Assembly (NCBI GenBank): GCA_005792225.1
Contig: SXSP01000321.1
Span: 1 to 12,618, forward strand
DNA length: 12,618 nucleotides
Direction of reading: 5' to 3'
DNA from: Bdellovibrionales bacterium
GTDB taxonomy: Bacteria > Bdellovibrionota > Bdellovibrionia > Bdellovibrionales > JAMPXM01
In this document: positions 5,872 through 12,618 of the stretch, one piece after another
How positions within the stretch are numbered: the stretch's first letter is position 1
How the letters are laid out: each line of letters opens with the position of its first letter
The notes under the pieces: generated by a model
The model's input: only the letters and a program-made list of their open reading frames with translations
Databases searched by the model: none
Told to the model about the DNA's origin: nothing
Position numbers and translations under genes: made by a program

Positions 5872-7938
5872 ATGTACCTGAAATACGGAATTCTCGCTCT
5901 AACCACGAGTCTCTTCGCCGTTCAAGCGATCGCGGGACCGTTTCAAGTGAAAGCTCCGCAGTACTGGAAAAACCAGAGTCAAGAGCCGCAATATACCGTA
6001 TACACCAACAGCCGCTCACCGAAAAACGCGGAGACGGTGACGACCCTGGTTTTCACGCGTGCGAGCCAAAACGATGAGTTCCAGGCGAACTTGCACACCG
6101 TGCCCCACGCGGATCTCGCGAAGGTGCGGAATAGCTACATGCGCACTCTCGGCATCACCAACTATACGGTCCTCGACATCAAAAAGGTGGAGCTCCCTAA
6201 GTCGAAATTTAAATTTATGCAGGTCATTCAGTCGCGCTTTCGTGATTTGAAGGGCCGCGAAGTTCAGATGCTCGAGCGTCAATACATCTCGGGCCGCCGC
6301 ATGTTCGTGGTGAGTTATTTGGTCGACGATGTCGCCTTGAATGACCGGCCGCGCGCGGAGCGTGCGCTTGATTTCTTTAAACCAGCGGAATCGGGTCGCG
6401 AACCGGCGGCCTCCGAAGTCGTGGGCGCTCAGGAGACTCAAGCTCCTCAGCAAGAAGAGAAGTTCGAACCAGAACCCGGCGTTAAGTACAAAGATCTCGA
6501 CATGACGAAGCCGGAGAACGTGGAACTCTGCCGTACCGTCGACGAATCGGTTCGACGGAAGCCGACCGAGGATACCTTTGTTAACTTCCTCGCGGATCAG
6601 CTGAAAATTCGCCGCGGATGCGTCATCGGTGTTGCTCAAAACCTATGGGGTGTGATCACGATGCCATTCAAGTTCATAGGTTGGCTTGATCAGGTCACGA
6701 GTCTCGGGAAGAGCGAAGCTCGAGATCAAGCGATCGCAACCGTGAGCTCAGTCGCAGCCGAAATCAAAAAAGATCCGGCGGAGTTCGCGATGAAGATTGT
6801 GAACTCAAAGATTGGCGCCGCCCTCAACGAATACAACGTCTGGGGATGCTATACCAACGAAGAAAAGGCCCGCAAGATTTGCGAAGTCGCCGCCAACTTA
6901 ATTCCTACAGGCCTCTTCTTTGCGGCTCTCGCTAAGGGACCCATGTCAGTCGCCGACGCGCTGAAGATGAAGAACATCGTGCGCGAGACCATGGAGAAAG
7001 ACCCTAAAGCCGCGAAAAACACGACGCCGCCGAAAACCGAAGATGCAAAAGAAGTCGCGCAGAAAGCGGACGGTAAAGAGAGAAGTTCTGAATCCGAGAG
7101 CGGCGTTGGCGTGAAGGTGACGGACTCGGCCCGCGAGCCATCGGCTCCGACGGCGGCAGCTCCGGCGAAAGCCGCTTCGGCCGATGCGCCCGTTCGCACG
7201 CTCCCCGCGCCGGCAAAGATCGTACGCCCCGAATCCGTGCAGGCAGCGTTCAGCAAACTTGACGGCGATCAGGCAAAGCGACTCGATCAACTTCTCTCGT
7301 CGGATGAGAAAAACTTGACTGATCAACTTAAAGAAATCATCAAGCTCGGAAAAACTGACGATCTCGGAAAGCTTTTGAAAGACAAGAACCTAAAAGAAGA
7401 TAAGGCGCTGAAAGCTGAGATCGCAAAACTCGCGACTCCGAACAAGGCGGAAGTTGCGAAAGCTCCCGCACCGGTTCAGCTCAATCCGCAGGCGCAGAAG
7501 GTGGCGGATTCCATCGACACGAATCAAGAGTTAAAGAACCTTCGCGGCTATTCAAACGACTCGGCACGCGAGGCGCTCCGTACGGCGGCCGCGAAGTCAG
7601 CAACCGGCGAAACCAACGCCGGCGATTATCTCAAGGCGCTCGCTTACAATGAGGGTTCGCCGACGCGCGTGCGTTCGTCGCTCATGCGGACGAAAGGTTT
7701 GACGGATGATCAGCGTGAGCGGATTGGAAAAGACTTCGACGCCGCGAACTTCCGCGTGACCGAACTCAGAAAAAGTTACGGGGATCTCGTGGATAAATCG
7801 GGAGAAGATCTCGGTGAACTCTACCGTCTCCTCGATCAAGCGGAGAAAAACAAAATCAGCGCCGGAAAAACTCCTGCTCGGGCACGCGAGGAAGTTCGCG
7901 ACTTCGTCCGCTCAAATAACATTTGCACGCCAAAATAA
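5872..7938 (+). CDS. Large secreted protein of unknown function
   Basis: I do not recognise a characterised family. The 688-residue product begins with a Sec signal peptide (MYLKYGILALTTSLFAVQAIA, about 1-21). A compact mixed alpha/beta region (about 22-170) follows, which looks like a folded domain (ETVTTLVFTRA, FMQVIQSRF, RRMFVVSYLV). A proline/glutamate linker covers about 170-210. Residues 215-360 hold a helical, partly hydrophobic segment (VIGVAQNLWGVITMPFKFIGWLDQ) and the motif YNVWGCYTNEEKARKICEVAA. A long Ala/Lys/Pro/Glu-rich linker runs from about 365 to 455, and the rest is charged and helical up to a C-terminal CTPK. Cysteines are at 220, 250, 326, 337 and 685, so paired disulfides in the periplasm are likely. 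The start at 5872 is supported by GAGG and by the signal peptide; ATG 5845 is the alternative. The gene lies 84 bp after the metallophosphoesterase and faces arfB. Confidence 0.85.
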   Translation: MYLKYGILALTTSLFAVQAIAGPFQVKAPQYWKNQSQEPQYTVYTNSRSPKNAETVTTLVFTRASQNDEFQANLHTVPHADLAKVRNSYMRTLGITNYTVLDIKKVELPKSKFKFMQVIQSRFRDLKGREVQMLERQYISGRRMFVVSYLVDDVALNDRPRAERALDFFKPAESGREPAASEVVGAQETQAPQQEEKFEPEPGVKYKDLDMTKPENVELCRTVDESVRRKPTEDTFVNFLADQLKIRRGCVIGVAQNLWGVITMPFKFIGWLDQVTSLGKSEARDQAIATVSSVAAEIKKDPAEFAMKIVNSKIGAALNEYNVWGCYTNEEKARKICEVAANLIPTGLFFAALAKGPMSVADALKMKNIVRETMEKDPKAAKNTTPPKTEDAKEVAQKADGKERSSESESGVGVKVTDSAREPSAPTAAAPAKAASADAPVRTLPAPAKIVRPESVQAAFSKLDGDQAKRLDQLLSSDEKNLTDQLKEIIKLGKTDDLGKLLKDKNLKEDKALKAEIAKLATPNKAEVAKAPAPVQLNPQAQKVADSIDTNQELKNLRGYSNDSAREALRTAAAKSATGETNAGDYLKALAYNEGSPTRVRSSLMRTKGLTDDQRERIGKDFDAANFRVTELRKSYGDLVDKSGEDLGELYRLLDQAEKNKISAGKTPARAREEVRDFVRSNNICTPK

Positions 7939-7949
7939 TGAAAGCGAGC

Positions 7950-7965
7950 GGGGACATCAGTCCCC
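7950..7965. terminator. Hairpin between convergent genes, spanning the arfB stop codon
   Basis: GGGGAC and GTCCCC form a perfect 6-bp stem with a four-base loop. On the plus strand it begins 12 bp after the stop of the large secreted protein gene and is followed by TTT, so it is a short intrinsic-terminator candidate. On the minus strand the loop is TGAT, which contains the arfB stop codon TGA (7959-7957). The sequence after the stem on that strand starts GCTCGCTTTC and has no T-run until later. Confidence 0.5.
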
Positions 7966-8358
7966 TTTCCATCGGCGCGCGGCCTTCTTCTCTCCGTGTT
8001 CCTTCTTTGACTTCAATCTGCGTTGTTTAGATCCGAAGGTGGGTTTCGTCGGCTTACGTTTTTTCGGTGGGCGCAGGACGGCCGCGATCATTTCTTTTAA
8101 CTTTTCAATGCAGTCCGCGACGTTTCTCCCCTGATCGCGGTGGCGTTCACTCGTGATGAGGAGCTCGCCCTCTTTCGTGAGCTTGGAGCCGAAGCGGGCG
8201 AGGAATCTTTCGCGAGCGGGCTCGGTCAGCGTTCGCGTCGTCAAGGGGCTCCAGCGCAGCACGGCCTTACTACTCACCTTGTTGACGTTCTGGCCGCCCG
8301 CGCCGGAGCTGCGGGCGTAGGTGAAGTTCAGTTCGTCCTGCGGAATCGAGATGTCCAT
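7957..8358 (-). CDS. arfB: Alternative ribosome-rescue peptidyl-tRNA hydrolase ArfB
   Basis: This 133-residue protein is the codon-independent release factor ArfB (YaeJ/ICT1 family). It enters ribosomes stalled on mRNAs without a stop codon and hydrolyses the peptidyl-tRNA. The catalytic GGQ is at residues 21-23 within RSSGAGGQNVNKVSSKAVLR, a full match to the family signature. The RF-1-like domain runs to about residue 100. It is followed by the lysine/arginine-rich tail (KKRKPTKPTFGSKQRRLKSK) that in known ArfB proteins binds the empty mRNA channel. The length is normal. The ATG has GAGG (8369-8366) seven bases upstream, and the gene starts 12 bp after the GNAT stop, so it is probably in the aminopeptidase-GNAT-arfB operon. 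Its stop codon lies in the loop of a perfect hairpin. The identification is secure. Confidence 0.96.
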   Translation of the reverse strand: MDISIPQDELNFTYARSSGAGGQNVNKVSSKAVLRWSPLTTRTLTEPARERFLARFGSKLTKEGELLITSERHRDQGRNVADCIEKLKEMIAAVLRPPKKRKPTKPTFGSKQRRLKSKKEHGEKKAARRWKGD

Positions 8359-8370
8359 TGTCGAGCCTCG

Positions 8371-8817
8371 TCAGTGAGTCGTAACTTTTTTCTTGTAGGC
8401 GACGGCGCGGGCCTCCCAGCCCTCGCGCTCGTAGAAGCGTTTTCCTGCTTCGTTTTCAACTCCGGTGCAGAGTCGCATGTTTGAGAGTCCAAGCCTCCGC
8501 GCTTCGGCCTCGGCATAGCGGAGAAGTTCGGCGCCGTGGCCCTCCGAGCGAGCCGCTTGGATCGTCACGAGATCGTCGATATACATGTGAGAGCCGTGCA
8601 CGAGATCGTGAAGAATCCGGTAACCCATCACGGCCAGAAGGTCACCACCCGACTCGCGGCCGACCAATCGGTAACCATCGGCGGCCACCGCGAGTTTCAC
8701 GAGGCTTGAGAACTCCGCCTCACTCATGTGGGGACGAAGTTCCTTGATCACGGCGTAGGCGCGCGACAAATCATCGGGCACTTGAAGCTGGACCGTGCGA
8801 ACTTGCCCTTTGCTCAT
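8371..8817 (-). CDS. GNAT family N-acetyltransferase
   Basis: This 148-residue protein is a complete single GNAT domain that transfers acetyl from acetyl-CoA to an amine. The acetyl-CoA pyrophosphate-binding motif is AARSEGHGAELL (88-99), fitting R/QxxGxG/A. Before it come the strands LLAVMGYRIL and MYIDDLVTI. Near the end is the typical AGKRFYEREGWE (124-135). The substrate cannot be told from the sequence. The start ATG overlaps the aminopeptidase stop as ATGA (8817-8814), so translation is probably coupled. A longer open frame to 9093 lies within the aminopeptidase gene and is not used. It sits between a peptidase and a ribosome-rescue gene. Confidence 0.9.
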   Translation of the reverse strand: MSKGQVRTVQLQVPDDLSRAYAVIKELRPHMSEAEFSSLVKLAVAADGYRLVGRESGGDLLAVMGYRILHDLVHGSHMYIDDLVTIQAARSEGHGAELLRYAEAEARRLGLSNMRLCTGVENEAGKRFYEREGWEARAVAYKKKVTTH

Positions 8818-10532
8818 GCGAGCTCTTCCGCTTGATCGGTGATCTCCATTCGCGAAACGAGTTCGGAGAGGGCCTGAACGGACTGCCCGCTTCCGCCCAT
8901 TTCGGACCATGCGCCGCCCGCGCCGTCTTTCCAAGCATAGATGTCGAGGTGGGCAAACGGAATTTTTCCGACGAAGCTTTCCAAAAATAATGCGGCCGTG
9001 ATCGCCCCGCCGAATCCGTCGGCGCTGTTCTGGCAATCGGCGAACGTTGATTTCAGTGACGATCGGTAAGGCTGGTAAAGCGGAATTCGCCAAGCCAAGT
9101 CGCCGCGGGTGAGACTCGCGTCCATCACGCGTCCCGCGAGATCGTCATTATTTGAGTAGAGGCCCGCGATCTCCGCACCTAAAGCAACCTTGTTTGCACC
9201 GGTTAAGGTCGCCACGTTGATCAGGGCACTCGGTTGGTTCTCACCAACTTGCTTGACGGCCACGTCAAGGGCGTCGGCCAGAACGAGTCGTCCCTCGGCA
9301 TCGGTGTTCTGAATTTCTACCGTCATTCCGCTTCGCGCGGTGATCACGTCACCGGGTCGGAAGGAGCGACTGCCGACGGCGTTCTCGGCGAGACTCACGT
9401 AGACGTCCAGGGGATGTTTAAGACCCGTGCGCTCGGCCCAAAGAGCGAGACCGATGACAGCTGCGGATCCGCCCATGTCTTTTTTCATCCAACGCATGTT
9501 CGATGCCGGCTTGATATCGAGGCCTCCGCTATCGAACGTGATTCCCTTTCCGACGATCGCCAGCGGCTTCACGCCTTGAGGCACCCCGTCGGGGCGATAA
9601 CGAAGATGGACAAGGCGTGGACCTTCAGCCGCCGCCCCGCCGACAGCGAGGAGGAGGTTCATACGTTCTTGTTTGAGCTTCTCGCCTTCCCAGATTTCGA
9701 TTTCTGTCGTGCGGCTGTCAGCGAAAATTTCTTCGATCGCTTCGGCATAGGTGCGCGGGTTTAACTCGTTCGGCGGAAGGTTGACCAGATGGCGCGCGAC
9801 GTTTACGGCAAGGCCGAGATTCGATGCGAGGTCGATCGCACGTTGATTGAGCGTGTCCTGATCGGACTTATAGAGAAGCGTCGGAAGTTTGCGGCGTGGC
9901 TTCTTCTCGAATCCGCGATTTTCTTGGTAGAAGTACGATGCGATCTCAAGTCCCACAATGAGCCCGCGCTCTTCTTCACGCCCGACCCCGTAAGTCTCAA
10001 CAATGAGTCTTTCAACACCGTAAGAAGCGACGGCCGAGACCACCGGGCCGACGGCGTCGCGAAAGCGCGCGTAGTTGGACTTTTCAAGGGCCGCCTCGGA
10101 ACTCGAGGGCTGATTGGCTGAGGCACGCAAGAACCAAACGGGTCCGTTCGTGCCCTGGAAGAATTGGGAATCGGCTTCGCTCGCGAGCAGCATCTGCATT
10201 TGCCAACGGTTGAGGTGCTCGCCAGCGACTTTCTTAAAAAGCTTCGCGTCTCTTTGACCAAACGCAAGTACGAACGCGCGCTTTCCCGATCTCGCCTCGG
10301 CCCCCTTCGGGCGACGGAGCGTGGAAGTCCAAGCCGCAAGCGGAAGCCCGAAGAGCGAGGCATCTGTCGCTCCTCGCGATGTCGTAGCCGTCGTCGCTGT
10401 CGTGGTTGCGACCTTTGTCGTCGTCACCCGCGCGCTCGCTCGCTTCATTGTCGCGGCGGCACGGGCAGTGGTCGCCTTCTTCCTGGTTGTCTTTTTTGTG
10501 GTCTTTGCGGTCGTCGCGGGCCGTTTCGCCAT
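8814..10532 (-). CDS. M17 family leucyl aminopeptidase with a basic histone-like N-terminal tail
   Basis: This 572-residue protein is a di-metal cytosolic aminopeptidase that removes N-terminal residues from peptides. The catalytic domain has all the expected residues. GKGITFDSGGLDIKP holds metal ligands Lys329 and Asp334 and catalytic Lys341. Asp352 lies in KKDMGG, and NTDAEGRL (409-416) holds Asp411, Glu413 and Arg415. HLDIYAW follows near the end. Residues 1-55 are unlike the family: they are almost only Lys, Arg, Thr and Ala, with no acidic residue, as in histone H1-like tails. I chose ATG 10532 because GAGGAG lies eight bases upstream. A GTG at 10592 would add 20 residues. A TTGACC hexamer at 10608-10603 on the minus strand could be a -35 box, but no good -10 follows. 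The stop overlaps the GNAT start. Catalytic activity is very likely; the role of the tail is unknown. Confidence 0.95.
   Translation of the reverse strand: MAKRPATTAKTTKKTTRKKATTARAAATMKRASARVTTTKVATTTATTATTSRGATDASLFGLPLAAWTSTLRRPKGAEARSGKRAFVLAFGQRDAKLFKKVAGEHLNRWQMQMLLASEADSQFFQGTNGPVWFLRASANQPSSSEAALEKSNYARFRDAVGPVVSAVASYGVERLIVETYGVGREEERGLIVGLEIASYFYQENRGFEKKPRRKLPTLLYKSDQDTLNQRAIDLASNLGLAVNVARHLVNLPPNELNPRTYAEAIEEIFADSRTTEIEIWEGEKLKQERMNLLLAVGGAAAEGPRLVHLRYRPDGVPQGVKPLAIVGKGITFDSGGLDIKPASNMRWMKKDMGGSAAVIGLALWAERTGLKHPLDVYVSLAENAVGSRSFRPGDVITARSGMTVEIQNTDAEGRLVLADALDVAVKQVGENQPSALINVATLTGANKVALGAEIAGLYSNNDDLAGRVMDASLTRGDLAWRIPLYQPYRSSLKSTFADCQNSADGFGGAITAALFLESFVGKIPFAHLDIYAWKDGAGGAWSEMGGSGQSVQALSELVSRMEITDQAEELA
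10368..10532 (-). repeat. Low-complexity stretch encoding the K/R/T/A tail of the aminopeptidase
   Basis: Codons for about 55 residues consist largely of ACN, GCN, AAA/AAG and CGN. On the plus strand they read as runs of gtcgtc-like triplets. About 14 of the first 54 residues are Lys or Arg and most of the rest are Thr or Ala. The pattern is irregular rather than an exact tandem repeat. Confidence 0.7.
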
Positions 10533-10540
10533 CTCTGCTG

Positions 10541-10546
10541 CTCCTC
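10541..10546 (-). promoter_or_regulatory. Strong ribosome binding site of the aminopeptidase gene
   Basis: GAGGAG on the minus strand stands eight bases before the ATG at 10532. It decides against the GTG at 10592 and confirms that the basic tail is translated from its first residue. Confidence 0.7.
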
Positions 10547-10633
10547 TGGTTGCCGAATTGGATTGCCTGATCGGGCGTTTCCAAAGGACCACGGTACTTG
10601 AGGGTCAAAAGCGTGTCACGACCGCTCTCAATT

Positions 10634-11284
10634 TCAGCGCCGTGTTAGACTGACCTCGAAGATGCAGCTTCGTTCATCTTTCACGACTCCATGGGATTCG
10701 TGTAAATCAGATTTTGTGAAGCCTACCGTGATGTGCGGGTAAAACTTGGTTGCTTGGAAAACACCCCGCTCTCCGCCTCTCTCGATGTGGAGCGCTTCAA
10801 TCCGTCGTCGAATCACTAAAAGATTCTTGGACCTGACGACGATGAAGTAAGTTCGCTCCCTCTTCCGACGATCCAAGATCGCCTCGCCCCTCCCGAGACA
10901 AACCGGCGTTAGATCCGAGGCCTGAATTGACTCCTCGAGCGCAATTCGCTCGACGTCTTCGATCGAGACAAACTTCTCTACGGCTTCCAACTCGGGCGGC
11001 GTGAGGACGGTGACGTGCGCCTCGCCGCGCGTGATGAGCCGGTCACCCGTCATCCGTTCGAGTTGATCAAAAACGGACTTAATAGGCTCATACGGAAGTT
11101 GGAGTGACAGGTAGTTTCGCTTCTTTTCGAAAGCCTCGTGCGATCCCGAAAAGGCCTCTTCCGAAACGGAAACGGTGCGCGACGAGATCGCGAGACTCTG
11201 GCAACCGACGGCGGGTGTGACGGCGAGTACGCAGGCGAGATTGAGACAGAGAACGACGACCGGCAGCGAGAAGAGATTTCTCAA
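10634..11284 (-). CDS. Exported 2H phosphoesterase-like protein, possible lipoprotein
   Basis: This 216-residue protein has the two HxT motifs of the 2H phosphoesterase (LigT/2'-5' RNA ligase-like) superfamily: AHVTVLTPPE (His90, Thr92) and FYPHITVGFTKSDLHE (His184, Thr186). They are 94 residues apart, and in known members the two histidines act as acid and base on 2',3'-cyclic or 2'-5' phosphodiesters. The N-terminus (RNLFSLPVVVLCLNLACVLA) is strongly hydrophobic and ends in AVGC at 25-28, a near-lipobox, so export and possibly lipid anchoring are predicted. The start is TTG 11284, whose TTGA overlaps the rlmI stop. The frame is open further back, but those residues lie inside rlmI. The Shine-Dalgarno signal is weak, so translation is probably coupled to rlmI. 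The superfamily call is good, while substrate and location are inferred. A cytoplasmic enzyme starting later is not supported, as no suitable start codon with a Shine-Dalgarno sequence was found. Confidence 0.75.
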   Translation of the reverse strand: MRNLFSLPVVVLCLNLACVLAVTPAVGCQSLAISSRTVSVSEEAFSGSHEAFEKKRNYLSLQLPYEPIKSVFDQLERMTGDRLITRGEAHVTVLTPPELEAVEKFVSIEDVERIALEESIQASDLTPVCLGRGEAILDRRKRERTYFIVVRSKNLLVIRRRIEALHIERGGERGVFQATKFYPHITVGFTKSDLHESHGVVKDERSCIFEVSLTRR

Positions 11285-12546
11285 GAAACAACCCCGATCC
11301 AACCTTTGAGATAGGTGCCTTGAGGGAACTCCGGCCGCTGCGGATGATCTGGGCTGTGCCCGCCTCGCGCGATCCAACGAGTTTCGCCGGTCGATGCGGA
11401 GACGCGCGCGAGCATGGAGCGGAAGTCTTCTTCAGTGAAGAGCCCTGAGCATGAACAACTCACGAAGAGGCCACCGCTTGTCGTTTTGCGAATCGCTTCG
11501 CGATTTAATTTGTAATACGCTTGCGATCCCGTCGGCAGATCCTTTTTCTTTTTGATGAAGGCCGGCGGATCGCAAATGACCACGTCAAAACTTTTCTTGT
11601 CGAACTGATCCATGGCTTCGAGAACGTCGGCCTTCACGGTCTTGGCAACGCCTCCGTGTGCTTCAACGTTCCGGGCCGCAAGCTCGAGAGCCTTAACAGA
11701 AGCGTCCACGCAGACGACTTCGGCGCGACCGCCGAGGCTCGTGACGACATTCGAGAGGTGCGAACCCCATTGGCCGATGTAACAGCAGAGATCGAGAATG
11801 CGGATGTCTTTTCGCTCGCGGGCGAGGTTCGCCAGCGACTTCGATGTGAGTTGAATATTGAACCTTTGATCGAGAAAGAACCCGGTCTTTTGCCCACCGA
11901 TCAGATCGGCTTCAAAGGTGACGGGTTTTAGTCCCGGAAGCGAAGGCTCGGCGATGAGTTTCGCTCGCACGGGATCGAAGCCTTCTCCCGCCCGGTGAAC
12001 GCGCTTGGCTTCGACCGCGATTCCTTCCATCGCGCGCGATTTTGAATCGTTCGCCACGACGATGGAAGTCTTAGTCCAGTCTCCGCTCTCGGCTTCGACG
12101 AGGAGTTCGAGTGACTCGAGCACCGAAGGAAGAAGCCGATCCATTCCGGCCGTTGACGATTGCAGGACAAAAACTTGACCGTCGTTCTCGAGACGAAACC
12201 GATCAATCACCAGGCCGGGGATGTAATCTCCCTCCGCAAAGCAGAGGCGGTGACTCCATTCAAAGACTCCGCTCAGTTTCCGCAGCCTTGAAGCTTGAAG
12301 GAGGCGGTCACGGAAAAATTCGACATCGACGCGAGAGTCAGAGTTTCGCGCAAGTGTTCGAAACGAGATCAAGGAATTCGGATGGCCGTAGCCGCGCGCG
12401 AGGAAGTTCCCTTGAAAATCACGGAGCTCGATGAGTTCACCTGGAACGATGCCCTTCGGACTCTGCGCGAGCTCATTTGAGAAAACCCAAGGATGACCGG
12501 AGCGGAACTTCTTCTCTGAACCTTTTTTGAGGAGCCATGTTTGCAT
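11281..12546 (-). CDS. rlmI: 23S rRNA (cytosine-C5) methyltransferase RlmI-like
   Basis: This 421-residue SAM-dependent RNA methyltransferase belongs to the RlmI family, which makes m5C1962 in 23S rRNA in E. coli. An N-terminal PUA domain (about 1-75) contains KFRSGHPWVFSNEL. The RlmI-type central region has GQKTGFFLDQR (218-228). The SAM motif is ILDLCCYIGQWG (250-261) and the second motif is VCVDASVKALELAARN. The catalytic region has VICDPPAFIKKKKDL (323-337) and SCSCSG (363-368), the latter holding the probable catalytic cysteine. The C-terminus HPQRPEFPQGTYLKGW is typical. I chose ATG 12546 because the PUA domain begins there. ATG 12564 and TTG 12603 are in frame, but no start has a clear Shine-Dalgarno sequence. 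The stop overlaps the TTG start of the 2H phosphoesterase gene. The family is certain; the exact rRNA target is inferred. Confidence 0.93.
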   Translation of the reverse strand: MQTWLLKKGSEKKFRSGHPWVFSNELAQSPKGIVPGELIELRDFQGNFLARGYGHPNSLISFRTLARNSDSRVDVEFFRDRLLQASRLRKLSGVFEWSHRLCFAEGDYIPGLVIDRFRLENDGQVFVLQSSTAGMDRLLPSVLESLELLVEAESGDWTKTSIVVANDSKSRAMEGIAVEAKRVHRAGEGFDPVRAKLIAEPSLPGLKPVTFEADLIGGQKTGFFLDQRFNIQLTSKSLANLARERKDIRILDLCCYIGQWGSHLSNVVTSLGGRAEVVCVDASVKALELAARNVEAHGGVAKTVKADVLEAMDQFDKKSFDVVICDPPAFIKKKKDLPTGSQAYYKLNREAIRKTTSGGLFVSCSCSGLFTEEDFRSMLARVSASTGETRWIARGGHSPDHPQRPEFPQGTYLKGWIGVVS

Positions 12547-12618
12547 TGAGCGGATTTGCCCCATCGGCGCGAGCACGTCAAGAAAGGCCCCCTTCCGTGT
12601 CAATTTTGACCCGCGAAC

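Noticed and set aside
6016..6639. A 207-codon minus-strand frame within the large secreted protein gene
   Set aside because: It is antisense to a frame with a signal peptide and Shine-Dalgarno sequence, and shows no motif or start signal of its own.
9234..9764. A 176-codon plus-strand frame opposite the aminopeptidase
   Set aside because: The minus-strand frame carries the M17 catalytic residues exactly here, so this is a shadow.
10603..10608. TTGACC as a -35 box for the aminopeptidase operon
   Set aside because: At 16-18 bp spacing the downstream hexamers (for example TTTGGA) are poor -10 boxes, so I do not list a promoter.
1..12618. Mobile elements, CRISPR array, tRNA or rRNA genes
   Set aside because: No transposase or integrase frame, spaced direct repeats, clover-leaf-like tRNA sequence or rRNA signature was seen anywhere in the window.

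Overview
This 12.6 kb window is chromosomal DNA of moderately high GC from a Gram-negative bacterium. I infer a member of the Bdellovibrionota (Bdellovibrio-like). The clues are the architecture of the HD-GYP protein, a stand-alone cyclic-nucleotide-binding protein next to an LpxH-type metallophosphoesterase, and a long secreted alanine/lysine-rich protein with a tryptophan/cysteine motif of a kind I associate with that group. No gene fixes the taxon. I see no mobile element, tRNA, rRNA, CRISPR array or phage gene. Coding density is very high and no gap reaches 300 bp.

Layout. Positions 1-1089 (+): 3' part of a DEAD-box RNA helicase gene. 1086-1850 (-): exported matrixin-like zinc protease, overlapping the helicase tail to tail. 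1957-3561 (-): HD-GYP-type c-di-GMP phosphodiesterase-like protein, divergent from 3670-4047 (+), a single-domain receiver protein. 4050-4388 (-): small DUF3291/antibiotic-monooxygenase-like protein. 4509-5030 (+) and 5005-5787 (+): cyclic-nucleotide-binding protein overlapping an LpxH-like metallophosphoesterase. 5872-7938 (+): 688-residue secreted protein of unknown function. From the right end leftwards, all on the minus strand: rlmI (11281-12546), an exported 2H phosphoesterase (10634-11284), an M17 aminopeptidase with a histone-like basic tail (8814-10532), a GNAT acetyltransferase (8371-8817) and arfB (7957-8358).

How the genes fit together. The right-hand minus-strand block is rich in translation and RNA functions: rRNA methylation, an RNA-type cyclic phosphodiesterase fold, peptide turnover and stalled-ribosome rescue. 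Start/stop overlaps (TTGA, ATGA) join two pairs within it. The left and centre hold signalling genes (HD-GYP, receiver, cNMP sensor) and envelope or secreted proteins (metalloprotease, LpxH-like enzyme, large secreted protein). Points most worth a second look are the exported 2H phosphoesterase, the histone-like tail on the aminopeptidase, the arfB stop codon lying in the loop of a perfect hairpin, the mirrored promoter-like TATGAT boxes just before two divergent start codons, and the large secreted protein of unknown function.
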